From contig NZ_NWVD01000005.1 of the NCBI RefSeq assembly GCF_002374835.1, positions 62,001-126,000 on the forward strand: DNA of 64,000 bases, written 5' to 3'. The DNA is from Sphingomonas ginsenosidimutans (GTDB taxonomy: Bacteria; Pseudomonadota; Alphaproteobacteria; Sphingomonadales; Sphingomonadaceae). Both the position numbers and the translations under genes were made by a program. The notes below the pieces were generated by a model. The model did no database searches, was not told the origin of the DNA, and was given only the letters and a program-made list of their open reading frames with translations. Of this stretch, positions 16,705-25,083 are shown piece by piece (the stretch's first letter is position 1; each line of letters opens with the position of its first letter).

Positions 16705-18976
16705 GCCATCCCTCCCGCACGACAGCGCCGCGCTGCATGTTGCCGGCACCGCGCGCTATGTCGACGATCTGCCTGAGCCGGGCGACCTGCTCCACCTCGC
16801 CTTCGGACAGGGGAGCGAGGCGCATGCGCGGATCGTCGCGATGGATCTGGACGCGGTGCGCGCGGTGCCGGGGGTGGTCGCGGTCTATACCGCCGCCGAC
16901 ATTCCGGGCGAGAATGACGTCAGCCCGCTGGCCGACGACGACCGGCTGCTGGCGGACGGCGTCGTCACCTATGTCGGCCAGCCGGTGTTCCTGGTGGCGG
17001 CGACCAGCCGCGAGGCGGCGCGGCGCGCGGCGCGGATGGGGCGGATCGACTACGAGCCGCTGCCGGCGCTGCTGACGATCGACGCGGCGCGCGCGGCGGG
17101 ATCGCAAATCGAGCCGGTCCAGCGCATGGCGCGCGGCGATGCCGATGCGGCACTGGGCGCGGCGGCGCACCGGCTGGCCGGCGGCTTCGCGATGGGCGGG
17201 CAGGATCATTTTTACCTCGAAGGGCAGGTGGCGCTGGCGACGCCGGGCGAACAGGGGCAGGTGCATGTGCTCAGCTCCACCCAGCACCCCAGCGAGGTCC
17301 AGCATCTGATCGCGCAGGTGCTGGACGTCTCCTCCGCCGACGTGACGGTCGAGGTGCGGCGGATGGGCGGCGCGTTCGGCGGCAAGGAGACGCAGGCCGC
17401 CGCCTTCGCCGCCGCCGCCGCGCTGGTGGCGACGACAACCGGGCGCCCGGCCAAGTTCCGCTGCGACCGCGACGACGACATGGTGATGACCGGCAAGCGT
17501 CACGATTTCGCGGTCAAGTGGGATGTCGGCTTCGACGATGCCGGGCGGATCGGCGGGCTGCGGCTGACGCTGTCGTCGCGGTGCGGGGCGACGGTGGACC
17601 TGTCGCCGGGAATCAACGACCGCGCGATGTTCCACAGCGACAACTGCTACTTCCTGCCCGATGTGGAGATCGTGTCCGAACGCTGGCGGACCAACACCGT
17701 GTCCGCCACCGCGTTTCGCGGGTTCGGCGGGCCGCAGGGGATGCTGGCGATCGAGCGGGTGATGGATGCGATCGCCGCGCACCTGGGGCTGGATCCGCTC
17801 GATGTGCGCGTCGCCAACCTTTACGGGCCGGGCCGCGACGTCACGCCATACGGCATGACGGTGGCGGACAATATCGCGCCCGACCTGATCGCGCGGCTGC
17901 GCGCCGATGCGCGTTACGACGAACGCCGCGCGGCGATCGACGCGTTCAACGCCGACAGTCCGGTGCTGAAGCGCGGAATCGCGCTGACCCCGGTGAAGTT
18001 CGGGATCAGCTTCACCGTCACCCACCTGAACCAGGCGGGCGCGCTGGTGCATCTGTATGCCGACGGCAGCATCCAGGTGAACCATGGCGGCACCGAAATG
18101 GGGCAGGGACTGTACGTCAAGGTGGCGCAGGTGGTGGCCGACGTGTTCGCGCTGCCGGTGGAGGCGATCCGCATCACCGCCACGCGCACCGACAAGGTGC
18201 CCAACACCTCCGCCACCGCCGCCTCGTCGGGTGCGGACCTGAACGGGATGGCGGCGCACAACGCGGCGGTGACGATCCGCGAGCGGGTGACGGCGTTCCT
18301 GGCGCGCACTTATGGCTGCGACGAGGGCGCGGTGGCGTTCACCCCGGCCGGGGTGGTGGTGGGCGGCGAGACGATCCCGTTCGGCACGGTGGCGCGCAAG
18401 GCGCATCTGGGCCGCGTGTCGCTGTCCGCGACCGGCTTCTACGCTACGCCGCACATCCTGTACGACCGCGCGGCGCACAAGGGGCGGCCGTTCTACTATT
18501 TCGCTTATGGCGCGGCGGTGAGCGAGGTGGTGATCGACACGCTGACCGGCGAGCAGCGCGTGCTGGCGGTCGATATCCTGCACGACGTCGGCCGGTCGCT
18601 GAACCCCGCGATCGACCTGGGGCAGATCGAGGGCGCGTTCGTCCAGGGGCAGGGATGGCTGACCACCGAGGAACTGGTGTTCGACGATGCCGGGCGGCTG
18701 CTGACCCATTCGCCCGCGACCTACAAGATCCCGACCGCATCGGACCGGCCGGCGCGGCTGACGATCGCGTTGTGGGACGGCGGCAATGTCGAGCCGACGA
18801 TCAACCGGTCGAAGGCGGTAGGTGAGCCGCCGTTCATGCTGGCGCTGTCGGTCTTCTCCGCTTTGTCCGCGGCGGTGGCGGCGACCAACCCGGCGGCGCG
18901 CGCGCCGGTGCCGCTCGATGCGCCGGCGACGCCCGAGGCGATCCTGCGCGCGATCGGGGCGTATCGCGCGGCATGA
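16697..18976 (+). CDS. xdhB: Xanthine dehydrogenase, large (molybdopterin) subunit
   Basis: 759 residues. Molybdopterin-subunit motifs are RRMGGAFGGKETQ, TAFRGFGGPQGM, and KAVGEPPFMLALSVF near the C-terminus, where the Glu of GEPP is the catalytic base of the xanthine oxidase family. The GTG start (VHKPSLPHD) overlaps XdhA by 8 nt. A separate subunit arrangement (XdhA plus XdhB) is the usual one in Proteobacteria. XdhC follows with a 4-nt overlap to supply the sulfurated cofactor. Confidence 0.95.
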   Translation: MHKPSLPHDSAALHVAGTARYVDDLPEPGDLLHLAFGQGSEAHARIVAMDLDAVRAVPGVVAVYTAADIPGENDVSPLADDDRLLADGVVTYVGQPVFLVAATSREAARRAARMGRIDYEPLPALLTIDAARAAGSQIEPVQRMARGDADAALGAAAHRLAGGFAMGGQDHFYLEGQVALATPGEQGQVHVLSSTQHPSEVQHLIAQVLDVSSADVTVEVRRMGGAFGGKETQAAAFAAAAALVATTTGRPAKFRCDRDDDMVMTGKRHDFAVKWDVGFDDAGRIGGLRLTLSSRCGATVDLSPGINDRAMFHSDNCYFLPDVEIVSERWRTNTVSATAFRGFGGPQGMLAIERVMDAIAAHLGLDPLDVRVANLYGPGRDVTPYGMTVADNIAPDLIARLRADARYDERRAAIDAFNADSPVLKRGIALTPVKFGISFTVTHLNQAGALVHLYADGSIQVNHGGTEMGQGLYVKVAQVVADVFALPVEAIRITATRTDKVPNTSATAASSGADLNGMAAHNAAVTIRERVTAFLARTYGCDEGAVAFTPAGVVVGGETIPFGTVARKAHLGRVSLSATGFYATPHILYDRAAHKGRPFYYFAYGAAVSEVVIDTLTGEQRVLAVDILHDVGRSLNPAIDLGQIEGAFVQGQGWLTTEELVFDDAGRLLTHSPATYKIPTASDRPARLTIALWDGGNVEPTINRSKAVGEPPFMLALSVFSALSAAVAATNPAARAPVPLDAPATPEAILRAIGAYRAA

Positions 18977-19899
18977 GCGACTGGTGGTCCGATCTGCGCG
19001 ACCATGCGCCGCGCGGGCCGCTGGCGATGGTCAGCGTACTGGCGACCGAGGGGTCCGCACCGCGCGGGGCGGGGACGCGGATGCTGGTGACCGCGGACGC
19101 AACGCACGGGACGATCGGCGGCGGGCGGCTGGAATATCAGGCGATCGAACAGGCGCGCGCGATCCTGTCGCATGCGCCGGGGACGTGGCGGGTGCAGGAT
19201 TATCCGCTCGGCCCGCTGCTGGGCCAATGCTGCGGCGGGCGGGTGCGGTTGCTGGTCGAGCATGTCGACCGCGACGCGCTTGGCTGGATCGCGGCCGCGG
19301 CGGCGGGGCGGCGGTTGCTGACGACACTGGCAACGACCCGCGTCGAGCGGCAGGTGACCGAGGAGGCGGCGACGGCGCCGCCGTCCGCGCGTGGCGACAT
19401 GCCGCGGGCCGGGGCACGGTGGAGCGAGACGATCGGCGAACGCGCCCGCGCGCTGTACCTGTTCGGCGCCGGCCATGTCGGTCAGGCGATCGCGCGCCAT
19501 GCGACCGGCCTGCCGCTGCGGCTCGCGTGGTTCGACACGCGCCCGCTGTTCGCGACGATCGAGGGGGTGACGCTGGTGCCGGAGGACGCGGTCGCGGCGT
19601 GCATCGCGGATGCGCCGGACGATGCCGCGATCGTCATCCTGACGCACGACCATGCGCTGGATTATGCGCTGGTGCGGGCGGCGCTGGCGCGCGATCGGGT
19701 GGCGTTCGTCGGCGTGATCGGATCGGCGACCAAGCGCGCGCGCTTCCTGGCGCGGCTGGAGCGTGACGGGGTGGAGGAGGGCGCCCGCGCGCGGCTGACC
19801 TGCCCGATCGGCTTGGAGGGCGTGACGGGCAAGGAACCGGACGTGATCGCCATCGCCACGCTGGCGCAATTGCTGCGGCTGGAGCGTGCGTCGTGCTGA
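18973..19899 (+). CDS. xdhC: Xanthine dehydrogenase accessory protein XdhC
   Basis: 308 residues. The N-terminal half has VLATEGSAPRGAGTRMLVT, GTIGGGRLEYQAI and GQCCGGRVRLLVE, the region that binds molybdopterin cofactor. The C-terminal Rossmann-type part has LYLFGAGHVGQAIA and FVGVIGSATKRARFLARL. XdhC loads sulfurated molybdenum cofactor into the large subunit. The ATG overlaps the xdhB stop (ATGA). Its end overlaps the GTG of the guanine deaminase gene. Confidence 0.95.
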   Translation: MSDWWSDLRDHAPRGPLAMVSVLATEGSAPRGAGTRMLVTADATHGTIGGGRLEYQAIEQARAILSHAPGTWRVQDYPLGPLLGQCCGGRVRLLVEHVDRDALGWIAAAAAGRRLLTTLATTRVERQVTEEAATAPPSARGDMPRAGARWSETIGERARALYLFGAGHVGQAIARHATGLPLRLAWFDTRPLFATIEGVTLVPEDAVAACIADAPDDAAIVILTHDHALDYALVRAALARDRVAFVGVIGSATKRARFLARLERDGVEEGARARLTCPIGLEGVTGKEPDVIAIATLAQLLRLERASC

Positions 19900-21173
19900 C
19901 GGCGTTCCGGGGCGAGATGCTGTCGGTGGCGCGCGATCCGCGCGACGATCCCGCTGCCGTCCGGTACGAGCCGGACGGGCTGCTGGTGGTCGAGGACGGC
20001 GTGGTCGTGGCGCGCGGGGCGTATGATGCGCTGGCCGAGCGATTCGGCGCCGTGCCGACCGAGCGGCTGGACGGGCTGATCGTCCCCGGCTTCGTCGACG
20101 CGCATGTTCATTATCCACAGCTGGACCGGATCGCCTCGCACGGGGAACAGCTGCTCGACTGGCTGGAACGCCATATCTTTCCCGCCGAACAGGCCTTTGC
20201 CGAGCGCGCGCATGCCGATGCGGTGGCGGCGGCGTTCCTCGACGAACTGCTGCGCCACGGCACCACCAGCGCATTGGTGTTCGCGACCGTCCACGAAGGA
20301 TCGGTCGATGCGCTGTTCGAGGCGGCGCTGGCCCGCGACATGCGGATCGTGTCGGGCAAGGTGCTGATGGACCTGGGGCCGGAGGGCCTGCGCGATACGC
20401 CCGCGACGGCGCGCGGCGAGAGCGAGGCGCTGATCGCGCGGTGGCGCGGGCGCGGGCGGCTGGGCTATGCGGTGACGCCGCGCTTCGCGCTGACCTCCTC
20501 CGATGCGCAGATGGCGGCGGCGGGCGAGTTGCTGGCGGCGCATCCGGACGTGCTGCTCCACACGCATCTGGCCGAAAACCCGCGCGAATGTGCGGCGGTG
20601 GCGGGGCGTTTCCCGGACGCGGCGGATTACCTCGACGTCTATGACCGGTTCGGGCTGGTCGGCGCGCGCTCGGTGTTCGCGCATGGCTGTCACCTGACCG
20701 ACCGGTCGTGCGCGCGGTTGTCGGCGACGGGGGCGGGGATCGCGACCTGTCCCAGCTCGAACCTGTTCCTGGGATCGGGCTTCCTCGATCTGGCGCAGGC
20801 GGACCGGTTCGGCGTCAAACTGGCGCTGGGCAGCGACGTCGGCGCGGGGACGGGGCTGTCGATGCTGCATACCGCCGGGCTGGCGTATCAGGCGGCGCTG
20901 GCGCGCGACGTGCGGCTGGACCCCTTCCGCGCGCTTTATTGGGCGACCGCGGGGGGCGCGGCGATGCTGCACCTGTCGGACCGGATCGGTGCGCTGGAAC
21001 CGGGGCAGGAGGCCGATTTCGTCGTGCTGGACGATGCCGCCACGCCGTTGATGGCGCGGCGCACGCGCGGAGCGACGCTGGCGGAACGGCTGTTCGCGTT
21101 GCAGATACTGGGCGACGATCGGGCGATCCGCGCTACCTATCTGCGCGGACGCCGCGCCGGGAGCATGTCATGA
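19893..21173 (+). CDS. guaD: Guanine deaminase
   Basis: 426 residues of the amidohydrolase fold. Zinc ligands are visible at H71 and H73 (FVDAHVHYPQ), in LLHTHLAEN and FAHGCHLTD, and the late aspartate in LGSDVGAGTGLSML. The segment QLDRIASHGEQLLDWLERHIFPAE is a clear marker of guanine deaminase. It turns guanine into xanthine and ammonia. A GTG start overlaps the xdhC stop by 7 nt and has GGAGCG upstream. Its product enters XdhAB directly. Confidence 0.93.
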   Translation: MLTAFRGEMLSVARDPRDDPAAVRYEPDGLLVVEDGVVVARGAYDALAERFGAVPTERLDGLIVPGFVDAHVHYPQLDRIASHGEQLLDWLERHIFPAEQAFAERAHADAVAAAFLDELLRHGTTSALVFATVHEGSVDALFEAALARDMRIVSGKVLMDLGPEGLRDTPATARGESEALIARWRGRGRLGYAVTPRFALTSSDAQMAAAGELLAAHPDVLLHTHLAENPRECAAVAGRFPDAADYLDVYDRFGLVGARSVFAHGCHLTDRSCARLSATGAGIATCPSSNLFLGSGFLDLAQADRFGVKLALGSDVGAGTGLSMLHTAGLAYQAALARDVRLDPFRALYWATAGGAAMLHLSDRIGALEPGQEADFVVLDDAATPLMARRTRGATLAERLFALQILGDDRAIRATYLRGRRAGSMS

Positions 21174-22180
21174 CCCAAGATTTCATCGCCGCTTTGCCCA
21201 AGGCCGAGCTTCACCTGCATATCGAGGGCAGCCTGGAGCCGGAGCTGATGTTCGCGCTGGCGGCGCGCAACGGCGTCGCCATCCCCTATGCCTCGGTCGA
21301 GGAGGTGCGCGCGGCCTATGCCTTTTCGAACCTGCAGGATTTCCTCGACATCTATTATGCCGGCGCGGACGTGCTGCGCACGCGCGCGGACTTCCACGAT
21401 CTCGCGGTGGCCTATTTCGACCGCGCGGCGGCGGACGGCGTCGTCCATGCCGAGATCATGTTCGATCCGCAGACGCACACCGCGCGCGGCATCCCCTTCG
21501 CCGAGGTGATCGAGGGGCTGCTGTCCGCGATGGCCGAGGCGGAGGCGCGGCACGGCATGACCAGCGCGCTCATCATGAGCTTCCTGCGGCATTTGTCGGA
21601 GGAAGAGGCGTTCGCGACCCTGGAGGAGGCGACGCCGTGGCTGGAGCGGATCACCGCGGTCGGCCTCGATTCCTCGGAGGTCGGCCACCCGCCGGAGAAG
21701 TTCGCGCGCGTCTTCGCCGCGGCGCGGGGCAGGGGGCTGAAGCTGGTCGCGCATGCCGGCGAGGAAGGGCCGCCGGAATATGTCCGCCAGGCGCTGGACG
21801 TGCTGGCGGTCGACCGGATCGACCATGGCAACCGCTCGCTGGAAGACGCCGCGCTGGTCGAGCGGCTGGCGCGCGAGGGGATGACGCTGACCGTCTGTCC
21901 GCTGTCGAACCTGAAATTGTGCGTGGTCGACCGGATCGAGGATCATCCGATCGACGCGATGCTGGCGCAGGGGCTGCGCGCGACGATCAATTCGGACGAT
22001 CCGGCCTATTTCGGCGGCTATGTCGCCGACAATTACCGCGCGGTCGCGGCGGCGCGCGGGCTGGACCGGCACGCGCTGGCGACGCTGGCGCGCAACAGCT
22101 TCACCGGATCGTTCCTGCCCCCCGACGCGATCGCGGCGCATGTCGCGCGGGTCGATGCGATGATGGCGGCGGCGGCGTGA
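21170..22180 (+). CDS. Adenine deaminase (adenosine-deaminase-like family)
   Basis: 336 residues. Zinc ligands H15 and H17 (LHLHIEG), HAGEEGPPEY with the catalytic Glu, IDHGNRS, and NSDDPAYFGGY are visible. The segments AYAFSNLQDFLDIYYAGADVL and AEIMFDPQTHTARGIPF mark the branch that deaminates the free base adenine (fungal Aah1 type) rather than adenosine. Product is hypoxanthine, the first XdhAB substrate. ATG overlaps the guaD stop (ATGA). Placed in a pathway fed by free bases, adenine is also the more sensible substrate. Confidence 0.88.
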   Translation: MTQDFIAALPKAELHLHIEGSLEPELMFALAARNGVAIPYASVEEVRAAYAFSNLQDFLDIYYAGADVLRTRADFHDLAVAYFDRAAADGVVHAEIMFDPQTHTARGIPFAEVIEGLLSAMAEAEARHGMTSALIMSFLRHLSEEEAFATLEEATPWLERITAVGLDSSEVGHPPEKFARVFAAARGRGLKLVAHAGEEGPPEYVRQALDVLAVDRIDHGNRSLEDAALVERLAREGMTLTVCPLSNLKLCVVDRIEDHPIDAMLAQGLRATINSDDPAYFGGYVADNYRAVAAARGLDRHALATLARNSFTGSFLPPDAIAAHVARVDAMMAAAA

Positions 22181-22662
22181 AGCGCGCGGCGGCAGCCTGT
22201 GCGGTGCTGCTGGCGGCGACCGCGGCGGCGCCTGCACCGCGGTCGCTGGACGACCTGTCATGGATGACGGGCCACTGGCTGGAATGCACTCCGCGCGGCG
22301 AGGCGATGGAGACGTGGAGCGATGCGCGCGGCGGGGTGATGCTGGGGTTCAGCAAGTCGATCCGCGGCACCCGCACCGACTGGGAGCTGGCGCGGATCGA
22401 GCCGCGGCCCGAGGGGATCGTGTTCGCCACCAGTCCGAAGGGGCAGCCGGCCGCCACCTTCGCCGCGGTGTCGATCACCACCGGTGAAGCGTTGTTCGAG
22501 GCACGCGATCATGATTTCCCGCAGCGCGTCATCTACCGCCGCGACGGCGATCGGCTGACCGGCCGGATCGAGGGGACGATCGCGGGAAAACCGCGCGCGG
22601 TGGAATGGCATTATCGGCGCGCGGCGCCGGGCGAGGCCTGCCCGGCGGCGGCGTCCCAATAG
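22177..22662 (+). CDS. Exported DUF6265 family protein
   Basis: 161 residues from a GTG that overlaps the previous stop (GTGA). An alanine-rich signal peptide (residues 1-21) leads to LSWMTGHWLECTPRGEAMETWSDARGGVMLG, the opening typical of DUF6265, a small secreted beta-barrel-like family with no known biochemical role. Its presence inside the operon with coupled translation suggests a link to the exported nucleoside-processing proteins, but nothing in the sequence tells what it binds. The next gene follows after 21 nt. Confidence 0.75.
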   Translation: MKRAAAACAVLLAATAAAPAPRSLDDLSWMTGHWLECTPRGEAMETWSDARGGVMLGFSKSIRGTRTDWELARIEPRPEGIVFATSPKGQPAATFAAVSITTGEALFEARDHDFPQRVIYRRDGDRLTGRIEGTIAGKPRAVEWHYRRAAPGEACPAAASQ

Positions 22663-22683
22663 GGAAAAGGGAGTGGGGGCGCC

Positions 22684-23772
22684 ATGACGATACGCTGGAT
22701 CGCGGCGCTGCTGATGCTGCTGGCGGCGGTGCCGGCCGAGGCGAAGCGCAAGGTCATCATCGACGACGAAGGCTTCGGCCTGATGCACATGATGTTGCTG
22801 GCCGATCCGGATGTGGAGGTGCTGGGCATCACCACCGTATCGGGCAACGTATGGGTCAACCGCGCCACCGCGCAGGCGCTGCGCGGGCTGGAGATCGTCG
22901 GGCGTCGCGACGTGCCGGTGGTGCCGGGCGCCACTTATCCGCTGGTCAACAGCGAGGCGGCGACCGAGCGGTGGGAGGCGCTGTACGGGAAGCTGACGTG
23001 GAAGGGCGCGTGGATGAAGGCATGGGCCGAACCCACGGTGCAGAGCACGCCGCCCTATCGCCGCCCCGACGATCCGGTCGACCTGCCCTGGGGCAACCCC
23101 ACGACGAAGCCGGCGGACGAGATCGCGGCCAACTTCCTGATCCGCATGGTGCGCCGCTACCCCGGCGAGGTGACGATCATCGAGGGCGGCCCGATGACCA
23201 ACCTGGCGCTGGCGCAGCGCCTCGACCCGGCCTTTGCCGGGCTGGCGCGCGAGCTGGTCTATATGGGCGGCAGCCTGAACCCGCAGCGGGTGCGCGACGA
23301 CCGGTCGGCGCGCGATTTCGCGCGCGAGTTCGTCAACACGCCGCGGCGCGAGTTCAACATCCGCTTCGACCCCGAGGCCGCCAGCATCGTGTCGCGCAGC
23401 CCGTGGCGCGCGATCACGGTCGTGCCGGTCGATCCGTCGACCGCGACGCAGCTCACGCGCGCGTTGCGCGACCGGCTGGCCGTGGCGGCGACGCCGGAGG
23501 TGGCGCGGTTCGTCGCGCGGATGGAGCCGGGCTTTCCGATGTGGGACGAAATCGCCGCCGCGGTATGGCTCGACCCCGGCGTGGTAACCGCGCGGGAGCG
23601 ATTGTATGTCGACTACGACACGATGTTCGGCCCGAATTACGGCGACCTGCTGTCGTGGCATGCGGCGTATCGCCCCGGGCTGGGCGAGCAGCCCGCCGCC
23701 GTGGTGCGGGCGATCGACCCGGCGCGGCTGGAGGCGTTGATCGAACGCGAAGTGGGGCGGCTGGGGCGGTGA
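22684..23772 (+). CDS. Exported nucleoside hydrolase-family protein with altered Ca2+/catalytic motif
   Basis: 362 residues with a signal peptide cleaved near AEA-K. The inosine-uridine nucleoside hydrolase fold is recognisable: ADPDVEVLGITTVSGNVWVNRATAQA, TIIEGGPMTNLALAQRLDP, YMGGSLNPQ, FNIRFDPEAA and MWDEIAAAVWLDP. In place of the normal N-terminal DxDxxxDD motif it reads IIDDEGFGLMHMM, so the catalytic aspartate becomes Glu and the two calcium-binding aspartates become Leu and Met; the late Asp is kept. It is the last gene of the operon. A role in binding or splitting nucleosides in the periplasm is likely, but normal catalysis is doubtful. Confidence 0.78.
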   Translation: MTIRWIAALLMLLAAVPAEAKRKVIIDDEGFGLMHMMLLADPDVEVLGITTVSGNVWVNRATAQALRGLEIVGRRDVPVVPGATYPLVNSEAATERWEALYGKLTWKGAWMKAWAEPTVQSTPPYRRPDDPVDLPWGNPTTKPADEIAANFLIRMVRRYPGEVTIIEGGPMTNLALAQRLDPAFAGLARELVYMGGSLNPQRVRDDRSARDFAREFVNTPRREFNIRFDPEAASIVSRSPWRAITVVPVDPSTATQLTRALRDRLAVAATPEVARFVARMEPGFPMWDEIAAAVWLDPGVVTARERLYVDYDTMFGPNYGDLLSWHAAYRPGLGEQPAAVVRAIDPARLEALIEREVGRLGR

Positions 23773-23789
23773 GCCGCGCGGGAATTTGA

Positions 23790-23870
23790 CGTCATCCCAG
23801 CGAAAGCTGGGATCTCTCGCCCTGGGTGCGCGGCCGATGGCGAAAGGCCCCAGCCTGCGCTGGGGCGACG
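23790..23870 (-). repeat. Paired-hairpin repeat, copy 2 (inverted relative to copy 1)
   Basis: The ATCCCAGC/GCTGGGAT hairpin is followed by the GCCCCAGC/GCTGGGGC-type hairpin, in reverse orientation to the copy at 2980-3040, with a longer spacer (81 versus 61 nt overall). It lies between the convergent ends of the purine operon and the lysR gene, where it could end transcription from both sides. Confidence 0.8.
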
Positions 23871-23893
23871 TTCTGGTTGCGACGTCTGCCCGT

Positions 23894-24817
23894 CTATCCC
23901 CCCAGTGACGCGGGATAGGCGAGTTGCGCGAACCCGGCCTCGATCTCGCCCAGCACCATTCCCGCGGCGTGCGACGGCGTGCGCGAACTGGCCGTGCACA
24001 GCGCCAGCGTCATCGGGCGCAGCACCGGATCGACAATGCGGGTGAACGACAGCAGCCCGCGGCGCACCTCCGTCATCACGTCCAGCGAGGTGAGCACGCC
24101 GATGCCCAGCCCCTGTTGCACAAGCGAGATGATCATCTGGATATTGTCCGATTCGACGCGGCGTTGCAGCTCGATCCCGGTGGTGCCGGCGAGCACCTCC
24201 ACCTGTTCGCACACCGCCAATGGGCGGGCGGGCAGGATCACCGGCGATCCGTCGCACGCCGAAAAGCGCACCTCGCGTCGGTCGCCGAACGGATGGCCCT
24301 TGGGCGTCAGGAACCCCAGCACGACCTCCACGAAGGCGCGGACCTGAAGATCGCGATAGGATTCGGGTTCGAACAGGATGCCCATGTCCACCTCGCCGCG
24401 CACGATCGCCTCGCGCACCGCATCGTTCTTCAGCACCTTCACCCCGATGGTGATGCCGGGATAGCGCGTCTGGATCGACTGGATCGCGGCGGGGACATGC
24501 CCCTTGGCCAGCGCGTCGATCACCGCGATGTCGACATGCCCGCGCTTCAGCCCGCGCAGATCCTCCATCTGCGCGCGCACGTCGGCCATGTTCTTCTGCC
24601 AGCGGCCGCCCGCCGCCATCATGATCTCCCCCGCGGCGGTCAGCCGCAGCCCGGTCGGCAGCCGTTCGAACAGCGGCATGCCCAGATCCGCCTCCACGTT
24701 CAGGATCTGCCGGTCGATCGCCGAGGCGGAGACGTTGAGTTCATCCGCCGCGCGGCGAATCGAGCCGAGGCGGCCCACGGCGAGGAAATAGCGCAGGAAA
24801 CGCGAGAATGCGGGCAT
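23894..24817 (-). CDS. LysR-type transcriptional regulator, probable purine-locus regulator
   Basis: 307 residues: a winged helix-turn-helix at about 4-62 (FLAVGRLGSIRRAADELNVSASAIDRQI, FERLPTGLRLTAAGE) and a ligand-binding domain from about 90. It is transcribed away from the TonB receptor gene, with 266 nt between them, and its 3' end faces the end of the purine operon. The 36-bp element at 24832 begins 15 nt before its start codon and a near copy lies in front of the purine operon, so it probably controls itself, the receptor and the operon. The inducer is unknown; a purine or ureide is inferred. Confidence 0.88.
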   Translation of the reverse strand: MPAFSRFLRYFLAVGRLGSIRRAADELNVSASAIDRQILNVEADLGMPLFERLPTGLRLTAAGEIMMAAGGRWQKNMADVRAQMEDLRGLKRGHVDIAVIDALAKGHVPAAIQSIQTRYPGITIGVKVLKNDAVREAIVRGEVDMGILFEPESYRDLQVRAFVEVVLGFLTPKGHPFGDRREVRFSACDGSPVILPARPLAVCEQVEVLAGTTGIELQRRVESDNIQMIISLVQQGLGIGVLTSLDVMTEVRRGLLSFTRIVDPVLRPMTLALCTASSRTPSHAAGMVLGEIEAGFAQLAYPASLGG

Positions 24818-24831
24818 GATAGGCGCTCTAA

Positions 24832-24867
24832 TTTTTGCAACGATGCGTGAAATTCATTGCGTTTGAT
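24832..24867 (+). promoter_or_regulatory. Putative operator between lysR and the TonB receptor (copy 2 of the shared element)
   Basis: Matches 3060-3095 at 30 of 36 positions in the same orientation: TTTTTGCAACGAT, CGT, then TTCATTGCGTTTGAT. It lies 14 nt upstream of the lysR start and 216 nt upstream of the receptor start. The close position to lysR suits autoregulation. The remaining 24868-25083 stretch holds no gene or RNA element that I recognise. Confidence 0.65.
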
Positions 24868-25083
24868 TGCAATGTTATCCCGCCTTACGTCAACCATGGC
24901 GGGGCAAGGGGGCACCGTCCGGCACATGGCGAACGGCGCGGCGGGGGCTGCCGCGACCGGTAGCGGCCGGCGATCCTTCCTGTCCTTGCCGACGACAACG
25001 ATAACATCGTCACGCGGGAGAGGCGGGGTCGGACACGGCCGGGCACGCGATGTCGCGCGTCGCCCGCCACAGGGGGTGAGAGC

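Noticed and set aside
21170-22180. Adenosine deaminase rather than adenine deaminase
   Set aside because: The FLDIYYAGADVL and FDPQTHTARG segments mark the adenine (free base) branch; a low level of adenosine activity cannot be excluded.
24868-25083. Possible riboswitch in the 216-nt leader of the TonB receptor
   Set aside because: I could not find a conserved purine, cobalamin or other aptamer core; only ordinary GC-rich sequence is visible.
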